DNA of 64,000 nt from Georgenia sp. M64. Lineage in GTDB: Bacteria > Actinomycetota > Actinomycetes > Actinomycetales > Actinomycetaceae. Shown piece after piece: positions 31,133 through 41,029 of this stretch (the first letter of the stretch is position 1; every line of letters begins with the position of its first letter). The position numbers were made by a program, and so were the translations under genes. The DNA is taken from NCBI RefSeq assembly GCF_038049925.1, contig NZ_CP145809.1, positions 4,002,599 through 4,066,598 on the forward strand. The letters are read 5' to 3'. The notes beneath the pieces are model-generated. The model was not told where the DNA came from. It saw nothing but the letters and a program-made list of their open reading frames with translations, and searched no databases.

Positions 31133-33642
31133 CGGTCCGCGTGACGTGAACCGGCCACGCGGGGCGGGGCAGGGTGCATCGGTGCGTTGGGGCCATACCG
31201 GTCGATGGCGTCGGCCGCGGCGCCCCGCGCGTGCGCCGGTCCGAGGTCGGCGCGGTCGCGACCGAAGGCGGCGACCCACTGGCTGCGCGCCTCCTGCACC
31301 GACTCGGCCACGACGTGGGCGACGTTGCGCTCACGGCCTCGGGTCATGCCGACATACGCCGACGCGGCCCCGGTGTGCTCGCCGATCAAGACGTGCGAGA
31401 CCGGCACCGTCGCTCCTTGTGCGCCGTAGGCCGTGGTGGCATAGGCGAGCTCGACGTTGGCACGCACGTACTCGGGCGGCAGCACCCGCTTGCCCGCCTC
31501 GCCGTGAACGGTCAGGGCGCCGCCGTCGCAGGCGATCACGGTCCAGGTCTCCCGGTTGGCGACGTCGGCGTCGTGGTCGTTGCGGCGGGTGGCGATCCGG
31601 TCGCCGACCCCGATCCGCTCGCCCGAGGCGGTGACCACTCGGTCGGTCACCTCCCCCATGGCCTTGCGGACCTGATGAGCGAGGCCGTTGATCTTGGCGA
31701 CCTGCTCGCGGGTGTCGGCGACCACGAGCTCGCCGTACGTCGTGCGCACTGCGAGCGCCTGCTGTCGCTCGACGTCGCTGGCGTGGATCACCACGTCGCC
31801 ACGGCGCACGAGTTCGTCGAAGACGTCCCCGGGTCTCTCTCCCGTCCGCATCCGCAACGACAGCTCGGCGTAGGCGGGGTCGGCGAAGCGGCGGACGGTG
31901 TCGAGCTGCGTGACTCGGTCGGGCGCGTACCGGATGACGAGGTCGAGGACACCGCCACGCCCGACGGCGGGAAGCTGGTGACGATCCCCCACCAGCATGA
32001 CCCTGGCCCGGGTCTCGTCGGCGAGACACAAGAGTGCACATGCGGTGTCCTGGTCGAGCATCCCCGCTTCGTCGACCACCAACACGTCACCTCGATCCAG
32101 ACGCGCCGCGGCTGACGGGGTTGCTGTCACGCGGTTCCACCTCCCGTCGTCATCCCAGCGGAAGCCGTGCTGGTGCAGCAGCCACGCCACCGAGTGCGCG
32201 GACGTGCCGACCTCGCTGGCGGCGACCTGGGCGGCCTTGCGGGTCGGCGTCACGATGAGCATTCGGTACCCCTGGGCCTCGATCGCCTCCCGTGTCGCGG
32301 CGAGCCGCGTGGTCTTGCCGGCGCCGGCTGCACCTTCCACGACGGTGATCCAATTGGTCTCGGTCCGCCGGGCGATCCGGTCGACGATCTCGTGCTCGAC
32401 GGCCAGCACGTCCGTCGACGTGAGTGCGCGTACGTGCTCGGGCACGTCGGTGCGGTCGAGCAGAGGTCGTGATGCGGCGACGATCCGGGAGGTCAGGTCC
32501 TCGGCCAGCTCGCGTCGGACCGTGCCGTCGATGGCACCGCCGGTGGCGGCGATCAGCCGCTCGGCCTCCCCTCGCGCGTCGGCGGCATTCCAGGCCGAGC
32601 GTCGCGCTCCGAGCCGGACGACGGCGAGGTCGACCAGCGCGTTGCGGTTGAGCGGCCCGGGGCGCAACATCGCAGGGTGACCGGCAGCTGATGATGCTGA
32701 AGCCGCGACACCGGGTGTGCGGCAGCCCAGCTCGTGCAACTCCTCCACCCACCGTTGCCGCAGTTCCTCGCCCGAGGTCGGTACGACCTTGTCGGGGCGG
32801 GCGTCGGCCCACGCGCGGCGATCCCATGCCTGTCGCATCGCCGGCCCGGGTTCTTCACCAGGGTGATCGCCGCGCCAATGGGCTTCGTAGGTGTCGACGT
32901 TGGTCTCGATCTGACGCGCCCGCGCACTGAATGCACCGGCGTACGGCGCGAGCTCGGCCACCTCGCCGGTCTCGGCGTCGAGGGTGAGTCCTTGCGCGGC
33001 GAGTGCTGTCCGGAACGCCGTGTTGGTCATCACGGCTGCGTGCCCGATGCCGTTGATCGCCTCGAGGCTGTCGCGCACACCGACGGTGTGGATGCCTCGC
33101 CACGCGCCGTCGGCGAACACCCTGGCGTTGATCTGGAGATGCAGGTGCCGGTGGGGGTCGCCAGCCCGGGACGTGAAGTGGCGGACGACGGCGGCCTCGA
33201 TCTGCTCGACCGGCACCTGCAACTGCCGGCCCCGGGACCCCACCCTGGTCGTCGCGTGCGAGGCAAGCCAGCCGATGATCTCCTCTGCTGCCTTCATCTG
33301 GGCGGCGTCGTAGGCTGCCGCTACCTCTGGGTGAAGCGCCGCAGCGAGCGACCAGGTCTTCGGCCCGTTGACGGTGACCTCGACGAAGCGCACCGCGTGA
33401 TCATCCGTACGCAGCCGTCCCTTCACCGCGCCGGTCTCGACGTCGATTCCGGCGACCCACTTCTCGTAGGTCTCGCAGTCCATGTCGTCTCGACGGTCAA
33501 CACCATCGGGTGAGGCCACGAACCGCATCGCGACACCGCTGCCCTCGGCGAGGTAGTAGTCGTCCGCACGCGACCGGTCGGCCTCGACGTAGTGCCGTGC
33601 CGCTGCAGCTGCGCCGCGGTAGACCTTCATGCCACCGTGCAT
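31081..33642 (-). CDS. MobF-family relaxase with C-terminal helicase (TraA/TrwC-like)
   Basis: 853 aa. N-terminal TrwC relaxase domain (~1-310) with the metal-binding three-His motif HRHLHLQIN near residue 166. UvrD/RecD-type helicase follows: Walker A GAAGAGKTT near 439, Walker B VVDEAGMLD near 522, motif VGDRHQLPAVGRGG, and the UvrD_C-like VELAYATTAYGAQGATV. Nicks the origin of transfer and unwinds the transferred strand. Shorter than many actinobacterial TraA (1,200+ aa) but both domains are present. ATG 33642 preferred over TTG 33672. Confidence 0.9.
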   Translation of the reverse strand: MHGGMKVYRGAAAAARHYVEADRSRADDYYLAEGSGVAMRFVASPDGVDRRDDMDCETYEKWVAGIDVETGAVKGRLRTDDHAVRFVEVTVNGPKTWSLAAALHPEVAAAYDAAQMKAAEEIIGWLASHATTRVGSRGRQLQVPVEQIEAAVVRHFTSRAGDPHRHLHLQINARVFADGAWRGIHTVGVRDSLEAINGIGHAAVMTNTAFRTALAAQGLTLDAETGEVAELAPYAGAFSARARQIETNVDTYEAHWRGDHPGEEPGPAMRQAWDRRAWADARPDKVVPTSGEELRQRWVEELHELGCRTPGVAASASSAAGHPAMLRPGPLNRNALVDLAVVRLGARRSAWNAADARGEAERLIAATGGAIDGTVRRELAEDLTSRIVAASRPLLDRTDVPEHVRALTSTDVLAVEHEIVDRIARRTETNWITVVEGAAGAGKTTRLAATREAIEAQGYRMLIVTPTRKAAQVAASEVGTSAHSVAWLLHQHGFRWDDDGRWNRVTATPSAAARLDRGDVLVVDEAGMLDQDTACALLCLADETRARVMLVGDRHQLPAVGRGGVLDLVIRYAPDRVTQLDTVRRFADPAYAELSLRMRTGERPGDVFDELVRRGDVVIHASDVERQQALAVRTTYGELVVADTREQVAKINGLAHQVRKAMGEVTDRVVTASGERIGVGDRIATRRNDHDADVANRETWTVIACDGGALTVHGEAGKRVLPPEYVRANVELAYATTAYGAQGATVPVSHVLIGEHTGAASAYVGMTRGRERNVAHVVAESVQEARSQWVAAFGRDRADLGPAHARGAAADAIDRYGPNAPMHPAPPRVAGSRHADRYGRRSPASPRGRSLGL

Positions 33643-33944
33643 CGAGACCAACCCCTCGACAACCGTCAACAACCGCGAACCCGCTGGTCAGGGGGCACAC
33701 TTGCGTCCGCCCCGCTACGTACTTTCGTAGCATGCGTGCCGGGTTCCGGGGTGGGCGAGACCGCCGATCTGATGGGCAGATTCGGGAGCCAGCAAGGACC
33801 GTCGATGAGCGTTGAGGTCGTTCAATACGCACAGTCGTCAGGCGGCGGAGTGTTACTGGGTGTCGAGCACGACGGAACGGGCATGAAGTCCTTCGGAAGG
33901 GGGCTGCTCGTTCAGAGCAGCAGGTTGGCCAGGCCAGACAGTCG
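33643..33944. other. Intergenic region upstream of the relaxase; candidate oriT
   Basis: No gene seen in 302 nt. It contains the perfect hairpin GCTACG-TACTTT-CGTAGC at 33714-33731, about 70 nt upstream of the relaxase start, next to GGGGCACACTTGCG. oriT sites often combine an inverted repeat with the nic site near the relaxase gene, so this is a candidate, not a proof. Confidence 0.35.
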
Positions 33945-34979
33945 TCAGCTTTGCTCGCCCCCGTCGGCCGATGCGACCCGACGAGTCGCGTACTTCGGGA
34001 AGAAGTACCTGTTGTGTGCTTGCTCAACGGTCAGCGAGCCGCTTCGGATGTCGCGCATCGCGTCCGTGAGGTCGCGGGGAGCCGGCAGTCCTGAGAGCGA
34101 GAACGTGAATGCATCAGAACCATACAGCGATTCGTTACTAGTGAACTGGTTGAGAAACGCGACTGAGTCCTGGACCGTCTCAGCCCAGAATCGGACGAAC
34201 CGAAGTCGCCGGAACGCCAAGTACGGCGAGGTGACCAACTCCGAGAAGGTTCCGCGACCATCCCAACCGATGGGCGCCGTCGTGGCAGCAACGGCGAGGT
34301 TCTGAGTTTCTACAACCTTGGAGAAGGAGTAACCCTCCCACGACAGCCGGTCGATATCTGTCCCGATCGCCTTGGTGGCATCTACTTGCCTGAGTTCCCT
34401 GACTACTTGCGTCCAGTGGCCGAGATTCGGACTCCGAAGGCGAAGTCGATGAACGCGGGATCCCGGGATGATCACCGCTGGTTGGGCAGCATCAGGTGAC
34501 ACTTGGGAGAGACTGGAACGCGCCTGTCTCACCGACCAATTGGGGATAAACCCCAGGGTAGGCAGGGATTTATCCTGCCCCTCAGAAGGTTCTGGCCGGC
34601 CGAAACGACGCGACTTCGAACGGTTTACCTGCTCGGGCAGTAAGTGCAGTTCCAGAAGCAAGTCCTCGCCGCCCGCTGACTCCTCAAGTAGGCCATCGAC
34701 AAAATCGCAAAGAATGGCGGCCGGGTCGCGGTCGTAGCCCGTGTGGTTGAAGTCGTTCAGCAGGGCGAACATCACCTCGGACGCTCGGGACCACTCGGTA
34801 CCCACTGGGACCAACGAAATCTCGTACGCGTAGCGCTGTTTCCGAAGATCGTCCTTGAGCATGCCTGTGTAGAAGCCGCCGCGCTCAAGGGCGGACCGTC
34901 TCCGAGCGAGGTGTTTTGCCTGATACAGACTCCAGGGATGTGCGCTGAGTCTTGGCTGAGGGCACTCGCCGCTAAGCAT
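33945..34979 (-). CDS. Unrecognised protein, partner of the membrane protein upstream
   Basis: 344 aa, soluble, no signal peptide or obvious membrane segment. I do not recognise a domain. It begins with a basic stretch (YQAKHLARRRSALERGGFYT), has an acidic middle (DFVDGLLEESAGGEDLLLEL), and conserved-looking PYLAFRRLRFVRFWAETVQD near the C-terminus. ATG 34979 lies 6 nt after a GAGGAGG site inside the upstream gene, with an 8-nt overlap, so the two proteins are translationally coupled and probably made in fixed ratio. Base composition is clearly lower in G+C than the host. Confidence 0.75.
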   Translation of the reverse strand: MLSGECPQPRLSAHPWSLYQAKHLARRRSALERGGFYTGMLKDDLRKQRYAYEISLVPVGTEWSRASEVMFALLNDFNHTGYDRDPAAILCDFVDGLLEESAGGEDLLLELHLLPEQVNRSKSRRFGRPEPSEGQDKSLPTLGFIPNWSVRQARSSLSQVSPDAAQPAVIIPGSRVHRLRLRSPNLGHWTQVVRELRQVDATKAIGTDIDRLSWEGYSFSKVVETQNLAVAATTAPIGWDGRGTFSELVTSPYLAFRRLRFVRFWAETVQDSVAFLNQFTSNESLYGSDAFTFSLSGLPAPRDLTDAMRDIRSGSLTVEQAHNRYFFPKYATRRVASADGGEQS

Positions 34980-37608
34980 CGCTATCCTCCTCGTCGATGT
35001 CGAGTAGGCGGAGATACTGTTCGATCTCAGTTGGCGCTTCGGCACCTGCGGAAATAGCGCGCGGCCGTAGCCAGCGTGCGTAGAACATCCCCTCAAAGTG
35101 GCCCGATCGCACCGACCGCAGGATCCTGCTCGCTTCCTCCGTTAGGGACTCTGGTTGCGGGTTGTCGTCGTCATACCCGAACCCGCCGAGATCGAAGAGT
35201 CCCCTCGGCACGCCCAACTCATCGAGAGTCTGGTTGGCGCGGATCTCGATGTTGGATCGCTCGATGCCGCCCGGGGTGAGTGCGAATAGTGCCGACTCTG
35301 AGGACAAGGTGGCCGCCGCCCGCCCCAACAGCTGTGTAGGCCGCTCGGCGTCCTTGAAGAGCCCGACCCAAAGCGACTCGAACGGAGCGAAGATCGCGGG
35401 CTCGCGCGTGACCTCGGACATGGCGAGAGCGATGCCGCACAGTTGGAGGAACCTGACGTAGGGCTCCGCGACGTAGGAGATGATCACGCTCTGGTCGTGA
35501 CGGCGAACCGTTGCGAGCAGGCGCTGGGTCGCGACATCTCCGGCCCAGTAGAGGAGCCCCACCTTCTGACGCAGTTCGTCTGGGTCGCCAGGTTCGCGCG
35601 TGAGTACTTTTCTCAAGATGTTCTCGTGGGCTCGGTAGTAGGCCCACCCAAAGTGATCTGGCCGGTCGGAATCAGGAGCCGAGTCGACGGTCGCCGCGAG
35701 ACGTGCAACCGGCAGTTCCAGTCGGTCTGTGAGCGACACTGCGCGTCTGTCAATGGCGGCCGTATCGGTGTCGGGCCAGCGATCGTCCTTCTCGATGTGA
35801 ACGGATTCGCACGCGTCTAGAAGTTGGCGTTCAAACCGAAGCATCGTTCCGAGCTTCTCAGTCAGCTCCGTCGCGCGGCTGAGCGCGGACCCAGCTGCCC
35901 AAGACCGGGTTCCTCCGACCTCGATCACCCAGGGCCAGATTTCGTTCTCCAGGAACGAAACGAGGTGCTCCACTTCATCGATTGCCTCGGTGGCCAATGC
36001 GCGGGCGACGAACTGAGTCAGCGCGTTATCCGGGGTCACGCGTTCGCCCTCGATGTCGACTTCGGTTGCGAGTGCCTCGCGGAGATTGGCAGTGATCTCA
36101 AAGACCAACTTTCCTGCCACGATGCGCTTCGAGGCGTCAGCAACGAGCGCGCCCACGCCCGGTAGCAATTGGCGCATGCGTTCGAAGTAGTCCATGTACC
36201 CGAGGCAGGCACTGAGCAACTCCAAGAGGACATGGTCGACGAGATTGTGTGCACTTGCCTCGCCGGGGAGCGCAAAGTGCTGCTCTCGTGACAGATGTGA
36301 CCCAGACTGCCCAGCCTCGCTCGGGACGTCTATGGCTCCCTGCTCACGCGTGTACTCGCCCACTGATGCCATGGCAGCGAACGTCGTCGAGGTCAGCCAC
36401 AGTCGAAGTTCTTCGAACTGTCCCCTATTGGCTAGGGCTCGCGACAGGGGTGGTAACTCACGGAGGGCGCTCTCGATTGACCGCAGGTCTCGCCCAGCCA
36501 ACAGACGCTCGGCGAGGTCAGCGATCCACCGCTCGAACCACAGGTCGTCCACGACCTCTGTGCCGACGAGCGTGGTGCCCGTCGCCAGAGCGACGCTCAC
36601 CTCCGAATGGGACGACAGGAACCAGTCCTTCGATTGGGTACGCGTCGGGTTCCATCCAGGAAGAGTCCGTATCGTGTGCTTGCGCTGGGAGTAGGACTCC
36701 CAGATGAACAGGAGGTTCGTTGAAGCGGACTTGACCCGGGGGTCGTAGCTAGCAGAGATTCCGCGATCCCCGACCCTCTCGTACTCCCTGTCGAGAATGA
36801 GTGTGACCAGGTCGCTGAGCGTCTCCAGATTGCTTCGGATGCGGGCATTGGCCCGCCGCACCGCAACGGCCGAAGGAGCCTTGCGCTTACCGAGTTTGTA
36901 GGCGCGGTGCACCCAACGATTGAGGTCGCGCTGAATCTGGGGGAATAGAGACGTCGGCTCCAGCAGCACGAACAACGTAATCCAAATGCGTCCGAAGGAG
37001 AGCACGACGAGCGCGGCAGACAGACCTGCGGCCACGAGAGTCAGGTGGGTTGCCGTTTGGCCGATAACAGGGAGTGCCAGGACCACCGCAATGTACACAA
37101 CGGCCTGAGTGAAGAAGACCGCGTACCAGCGTGACTCGGGCTGGCGAACGATCTGATCTCGCAGGCTTCTTGTCGCATCCTTGTATGTGGTCGAGACAAC
37201 GAAGGTGACCGTTGCGAAGTAGACCGCGACGAACACCCCGGCCACTCCGATCGCCGCTGTTGGCAAGGCGACTGAATCGAAAGTGTCTGAAACGTGCGAC
37301 GTGAGCCACGCCGAACTCCGCTCGATCCAGTTGGGGAGTGAGCTGAGCCAGCCTGGCAAGCGTCCATGGGCACGAGCGACCGTTTGCGTAAGGACCAGAG
37401 CGAGTAGCGGCGGGACGATCAGCGCCAGGGACTTCGCGAGCGCGCGCCCACCGATACGGACGAGAGACGAGAAATCTGCCGCACGAGAGACGGTGGCAAT
37501 CCGTGCAGAACTGAGGCGACTTCCAAGCTTCTGGCTCCGTGAACGCAGGCGCCAGTAGCGACGAGTCTCCATCGCCCGCAGCCTCAGTCGCATCTTGCGG
37601 GCACTCAT
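34972..37608 (-). CDS. Large unrecognised membrane-anchored protein
   Basis: 878 aa. A basic N-terminal ~45 residues precede four predicted transmembrane helices (about 60-77, 114-138, 160-182, 187-215); the remaining ~650 residues look cytoplasmic and alpha-helical, with no nuclease, NTPase or TIR motif that I can see. An acidic tail (YLRLLDIDEEDSD) ends it. ATG 37608 is chosen; a TTG at 37632 would extend it. The gene starts 61 nt after hsdR ends in the same direction and overlaps the 344-aa gene by 8 nt. Candidate defence component; function unknown. Confidence 0.8.
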   Translation of the reverse strand: MSARKMRLRLRAMETRRYWRLRSRSQKLGSRLSSARIATVSRAADFSSLVRIGGRALAKSLALIVPPLLALVLTQTVARAHGRLPGWLSSLPNWIERSSAWLTSHVSDTFDSVALPTAAIGVAGVFVAVYFATVTFVVSTTYKDATRSLRDQIVRQPESRWYAVFFTQAVVYIAVVLALPVIGQTATHLTLVAAGLSAALVVLSFGRIWITLFVLLEPTSLFPQIQRDLNRWVHRAYKLGKRKAPSAVAVRRANARIRSNLETLSDLVTLILDREYERVGDRGISASYDPRVKSASTNLLFIWESYSQRKHTIRTLPGWNPTRTQSKDWFLSSHSEVSVALATGTTLVGTEVVDDLWFERWIADLAERLLAGRDLRSIESALRELPPLSRALANRGQFEELRLWLTSTTFAAMASVGEYTREQGAIDVPSEAGQSGSHLSREQHFALPGEASAHNLVDHVLLELLSACLGYMDYFERMRQLLPGVGALVADASKRIVAGKLVFEITANLREALATEVDIEGERVTPDNALTQFVARALATEAIDEVEHLVSFLENEIWPWVIEVGGTRSWAAGSALSRATELTEKLGTMLRFERQLLDACESVHIEKDDRWPDTDTAAIDRRAVSLTDRLELPVARLAATVDSAPDSDRPDHFGWAYYRAHENILRKVLTREPGDPDELRQKVGLLYWAGDVATQRLLATVRRHDQSVIISYVAEPYVRFLQLCGIALAMSEVTREPAIFAPFESLWVGLFKDAERPTQLLGRAAATLSSESALFALTPGGIERSNIEIRANQTLDELGVPRGLFDLGGFGYDDDNPQPESLTEEASRILRSVRSGHFEGMFYARWLRPRAISAGAEAPTEIEQYLRLLDIDEEDSDA

Positions 37609-37669
37609 CTCAGCGCTCCAGCGGTGCCGCAACGCGCATGGGTAGGAGGCACGGGTCGGCGGCGCTTGA

Positions 37670-40600
37670 TCACGCCACCTCTTCGGGAAGAGCGGTCTGC
37701 TTGATGTGTTGGAGAGTGTCGACGATGACGTCTACGTCGGCGTCGGGAAAGAAGTAGTCGGGGCCAGTCGGAGCGTGGTCGGTGTACGGCGACTCGAACA
37801 GGCGAGCCGGCTCCATGACGCCGTTCTTCGTCAGCTCGTCGACGATGAGGTTGACGAACCGAATCTGGTCGGTGGAGAACGTGGTGCCATCCAGGTACCT
37901 CTCGAACGCCTCGATGGCGGCAGAGCGATCGAGGCCCACGAGGTGACGGACGAAGAGGCCCAAGCCGCCATCGCGCTCGGTCACCCATGCGATGTCGACG
38001 TGCTGGCCACCGGCGTCGATCAGCATCCGCTCGAGCTCAGCCAGGTCGTCGGTCGTGAGCTGTCTGTTGCGGCGCAGCCGCTGGAGGGCGAGGTTGTCCA
38101 CGTGCTCGCGTAGGTAGGCCTCGGCCTTGGCACGGAAGCGCTCGAAGTTGGTACCCGGAGTGACGCCGGGGAGCACTATTTCGACGCCTTCGCTCAGCGT
38201 GTCCTCGAAGTCGGTGTAGACGGGGTTGCGGGTCGTCTTCTCGATGAATCGCGCCAGGCTGCGTAACTTGCGCCGGGCCTCCTCGAGCATCGGCAGCGTC
38301 ACGTCAACCCACCACTCGTCACCCGCGACGGACTCCAGGAGGACGGCCTGCTCGGCGACCGAAGGGATCGTGGTCTTGCCGAGGAGCGCTGCAGCGATCC
38401 GCTGTACGGTCTCGCGCAGCCGCTCGGCCAGCGCGACATCGCCCTCGAGCTGGGCCAACTGGCGGCGCAGGATGAGCATGTCGAAGCGCTTGGCGTCCTC
38501 GTCGTCGTCCCGGACCGAAGACGGCAGACCGGCGAGAGTGGACAGCGGTTCGGAGTCCTCGGGCTGGATCCTCGTCCAGGCGTCCGCGGAGGCGTACTTC
38601 TCGACAGCCCTGCGGTGGGGGCGTACGACGAAGTTTTCCAGGTTCATCCCGGCGACGATCTGGTGCAGCGTCGCCACGGTCGACGCCCGCAGATCCGGCT
38701 CGCTGTCGTCAAGCGCGTTGACCAGCCCGAGCCTCACCTCAAACAGGCGCTGCGAGAGCGACTTCTGGATCTGCCCCTGCGAGCCCGGAAGGTCCTGGCT
38801 GAAGTACTCAAGGTTGCCGCAGAAGTCGAAGACGAGGAAGTCCTGCTTGTCCTCGCCGGGGCCAAAGAGGTCTGGACAGAGTCGCGTGCCGCGGCCGATC
38901 ATCTGCCAGAACTTCGACTTCGACCGCACCATCTTGAAGAAGACGAGGTTCACGACCTCGGGGACGTCGATGCCGGTGTCAAGCATGTCGACGCTGATTG
39001 CGATATGGGGCGCCTTGTCCTTGATCGAAAAGTCGTCGATCAGGGATTGCGCGTAGGGCGTGCCGTGGGTGATGACGCGGGCGAAGTGGCCGGCGAGCTC
39101 GGGGTAGGCGAGGTTGAAGCGCTTCTCGATGAACTCAGCGTGCTTCTGCGACTTGGCAAAGATGATCGTCTTGCCGAGGCGGTCACCGCTGGCGACCTTG
39201 TAGCCCTGAGTGATCTGCGTTTCCAGGACCTTGTCGACGGTGTCCTCGTTGAACAGGAACCGGTTCAGCTCCTCGGCCCCGACCTCGTCGGGCGGACCGT
39301 CCTCACCCCAGTCGAGCGCGTCCCACTGACCTTTCTCCTCCTCGGTCAGGTCGTCGTACTTGATTCCTGAGCGCAGGAACTGCGTGCCGACGCTAATTGC
39401 CTTCGGAGGCACCAGATAGTTCTGTTCGACAGCCTCGTCCAGCGAGTAGTTGTCGGTGGGCACCCCGTCCTCGAGGTGGAACAGCCGATAGGTGTTGTGG
39501 TCGACCTCGTCCTTGGGCGTCGCGGTCAGGCCGATGAGCAGCGCATCGAAGTAGTCAAAGATCGCGCCGTACTTCGCGTACACCGAGCGGTGGGCCTCGT
39601 CGATCACGATGAGGTCGAAGTAGCCCGGTCCGAAACGGCGCTTGCCCCCGTCGATCTCGTTGATGAGATTCATCATCGTCGGGTACGTCGAGACGTAGAC
39701 GCGGCCTTCGGTGACTTTCTCCGTCACCAGGTTAACCGTTGTCGAGCCGGGTAGGTGTGCCTTGAACGTGTTCGCCGCCTGGTTGACCAGCGCCGTGCGG
39801 TCGGCCAGGAACAGCACTCGCTTGACCCAGTTGGCCTTCTGCAGCAGGGCGACCAGCGCTACCGTGGTGCGGGTCTTGCCCGAGCCGGTGGCCATTACTA
39901 GCAGGGCCTCGCGCTGCTTGCGGTCGAAGGCGTCACCAACTGCCTTGATCGCCCGGATCTGATAGGGCCGTCCGGCAATCTCGGTGTTCACGGCGGCCGC
40001 GGAGAGCGGCAACTTGGTCCGGCGACGCTGGATGAGCAGTTCCAGCTCGCCGCGGGTGTAGAAGCCCTGCGTCTCTCGGGGTGGGTAGCCGCCGGCGTCG
40101 TCCCAGATCCGATGTTCGTAGCCGTTGGTGTAGAAGATGACGGGTCGACGACCGAACTGTTTCTCGAGGCAGTCGGCATAGAGCTTGGCCTGCTGCTGCC
40201 CGATCTCGGGGGACTTCGACGTTCGCTTGGCCTCCACCACAGCGAGCGGGAGTCCGTCGGCGCCCCAGAGCACGTAGTCCACGAAGCCCCTGCCCTCGGT
40301 GTTGGGCATGCCGGTGACCTCGAATTCGCGGTCACGCGTATCGGCCAGCTCCCACCCTGCTTCGTTTAGCAGTACGTCGATGAACAAATCGCGTGCGGCG
40401 GCTTCGTCATAGTCCCGAGTGTCGGGCGCCGCTGCTGCCTGAGCCGCAGCGATCTGTGCCTTGAGCTCGGTGATCTCGGCCTCGTGCGCGGCGAGCCGCT
40501 CGTCCTTCTCGGCCAATTCCCGCGCGTGTGCCTCGTCCTGCTCCTTGAACTTCGCGGCGAGGCGGGCGACCTCCTCGCGAGAGAGGGGAGCCGCCTTCGA

Positions 40601-41020
40601 GGCGAGGGCCGGGTCGAACTGCGCCTGCAGCGGGACCGAGCTGGGTTGCGGAGAGTGGTGATATGACGTCCACACGACGACGTTGAACAGCTCCCGCAAC
40701 ACCGCCAACGAGACGTCGGGACGGATCTGCCGGTTCTCGTGGACCGCGGTGTTAGCGATTCGTCGGATCGCGGTCAGCTTCTGGGTGATCCCTTGCGGCA
40801 CCTTGGCTTTGAAGACGGCATCGTTAATCTTCGCGGCGAGATCGTCGCGGTAGGGGAGCGGCAGGGAGAGGACGTCGTACAGGTAGCCGACCAGTTCCTC
40901 GACAACGCGGCGACTATAGAAGCAAGCCGAGCGCGGATCCGACGCGAGATGCGACTCAGCTCGGGCGCAGTCGTCGTGAATCGACGGAAGCGTCTGACGG
41001 ACGAAGTCGAAATTGCCCAT
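37670..41020 (-). CDS. hsdR: Type I restriction endonuclease subunit R
   Basis: 1,116 aa. Residues ~1-130 are a DUF4145-like helical domain, ~160-205 a coiled coil (EHAR/ELAEKDERLAAHEAEI), and ~215-340 the PD-(D/E)xK nuclease with VVEAKRTSK near 260. SF2 translocase: Walker A MATGSGKT near 375, DEAH box DEAHRS near 474, TGIDVPEVVNLVF and QMIGRGTRL. A C-terminal EcoEI_R_C-type domain follows. Cleaves unmodified DNA with HsdM/HsdS. It lies 9 nt after the AAA/TOPRIM gene. Confidence 0.95.
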   Translation of the reverse strand: MGNFDFVRQTLPSIHDDCARAESHLASDPRSACFYSRRVVEELVGYLYDVLSLPLPYRDDLAAKINDAVFKAKVPQGITQKLTAIRRIANTAVHENRQIRPDVSLAVLRELFNVVVWTSYHHSPQPSSVPLQAQFDPALASKAAPLSREEVARLAAKFKEQDEAHARELAEKDERLAAHEAEITELKAQIAAAQAAAAPDTRDYDEAAARDLFIDVLLNEAGWELADTRDREFEVTGMPNTEGRGFVDYVLWGADGLPLAVVEAKRTSKSPEIGQQQAKLYADCLEKQFGRRPVIFYTNGYEHRIWDDAGGYPPRETQGFYTRGELELLIQRRRTKLPLSAAAVNTEIAGRPYQIRAIKAVGDAFDRKQREALLVMATGSGKTRTTVALVALLQKANWVKRVLFLADRTALVNQAANTFKAHLPGSTTVNLVTEKVTEGRVYVSTYPTMMNLINEIDGGKRRFGPGYFDLIVIDEAHRSVYAKYGAIFDYFDALLIGLTATPKDEVDHNTYRLFHLEDGVPTDNYSLDEAVEQNYLVPPKAISVGTQFLRSGIKYDDLTEEEKGQWDALDWGEDGPPDEVGAEELNRFLFNEDTVDKVLETQITQGYKVASGDRLGKTIIFAKSQKHAEFIEKRFNLAYPELAGHFARVITHGTPYAQSLIDDFSIKDKAPHIAISVDMLDTGIDVPEVVNLVFFKMVRSKSKFWQMIGRGTRLCPDLFGPGEDKQDFLVFDFCGNLEYFSQDLPGSQGQIQKSLSQRLFEVRLGLVNALDDSEPDLRASTVATLHQIVAGMNLENFVVRPHRRAVEKYASADAWTRIQPEDSEPLSTLAGLPSSVRDDDEDAKRFDMLILRRQLAQLEGDVALAERLRETVQRIAAALLGKTTIPSVAEQAVLLESVAGDEWWVDVTLPMLEEARRKLRSLARFIEKTTRNPVYTDFEDTLSEGVEIVLPGVTPGTNFERFRAKAEAYLREHVDNLALQRLRRNRQLTTDDLAELERMLIDAGGQHVDIAWVTERDGGLGLFVRHLVGLDRSAAIEAFERYLDGTTFSTDQIRFVNLIVDELTKNGVMEPARLFESPYTDHAPTGPDYFFPDADVDVIVDTLQHIKQTALPEEVA

Positions 41021-41029
41021 AGCGGTCGA

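Noticed and set aside
33643-33672. Relaxase starting at TTG 33672
   Set aside because: TTG is a poor start, while ATG 33642, with a GAGGGG stretch upstream, gives a normal relaxase N-terminus.
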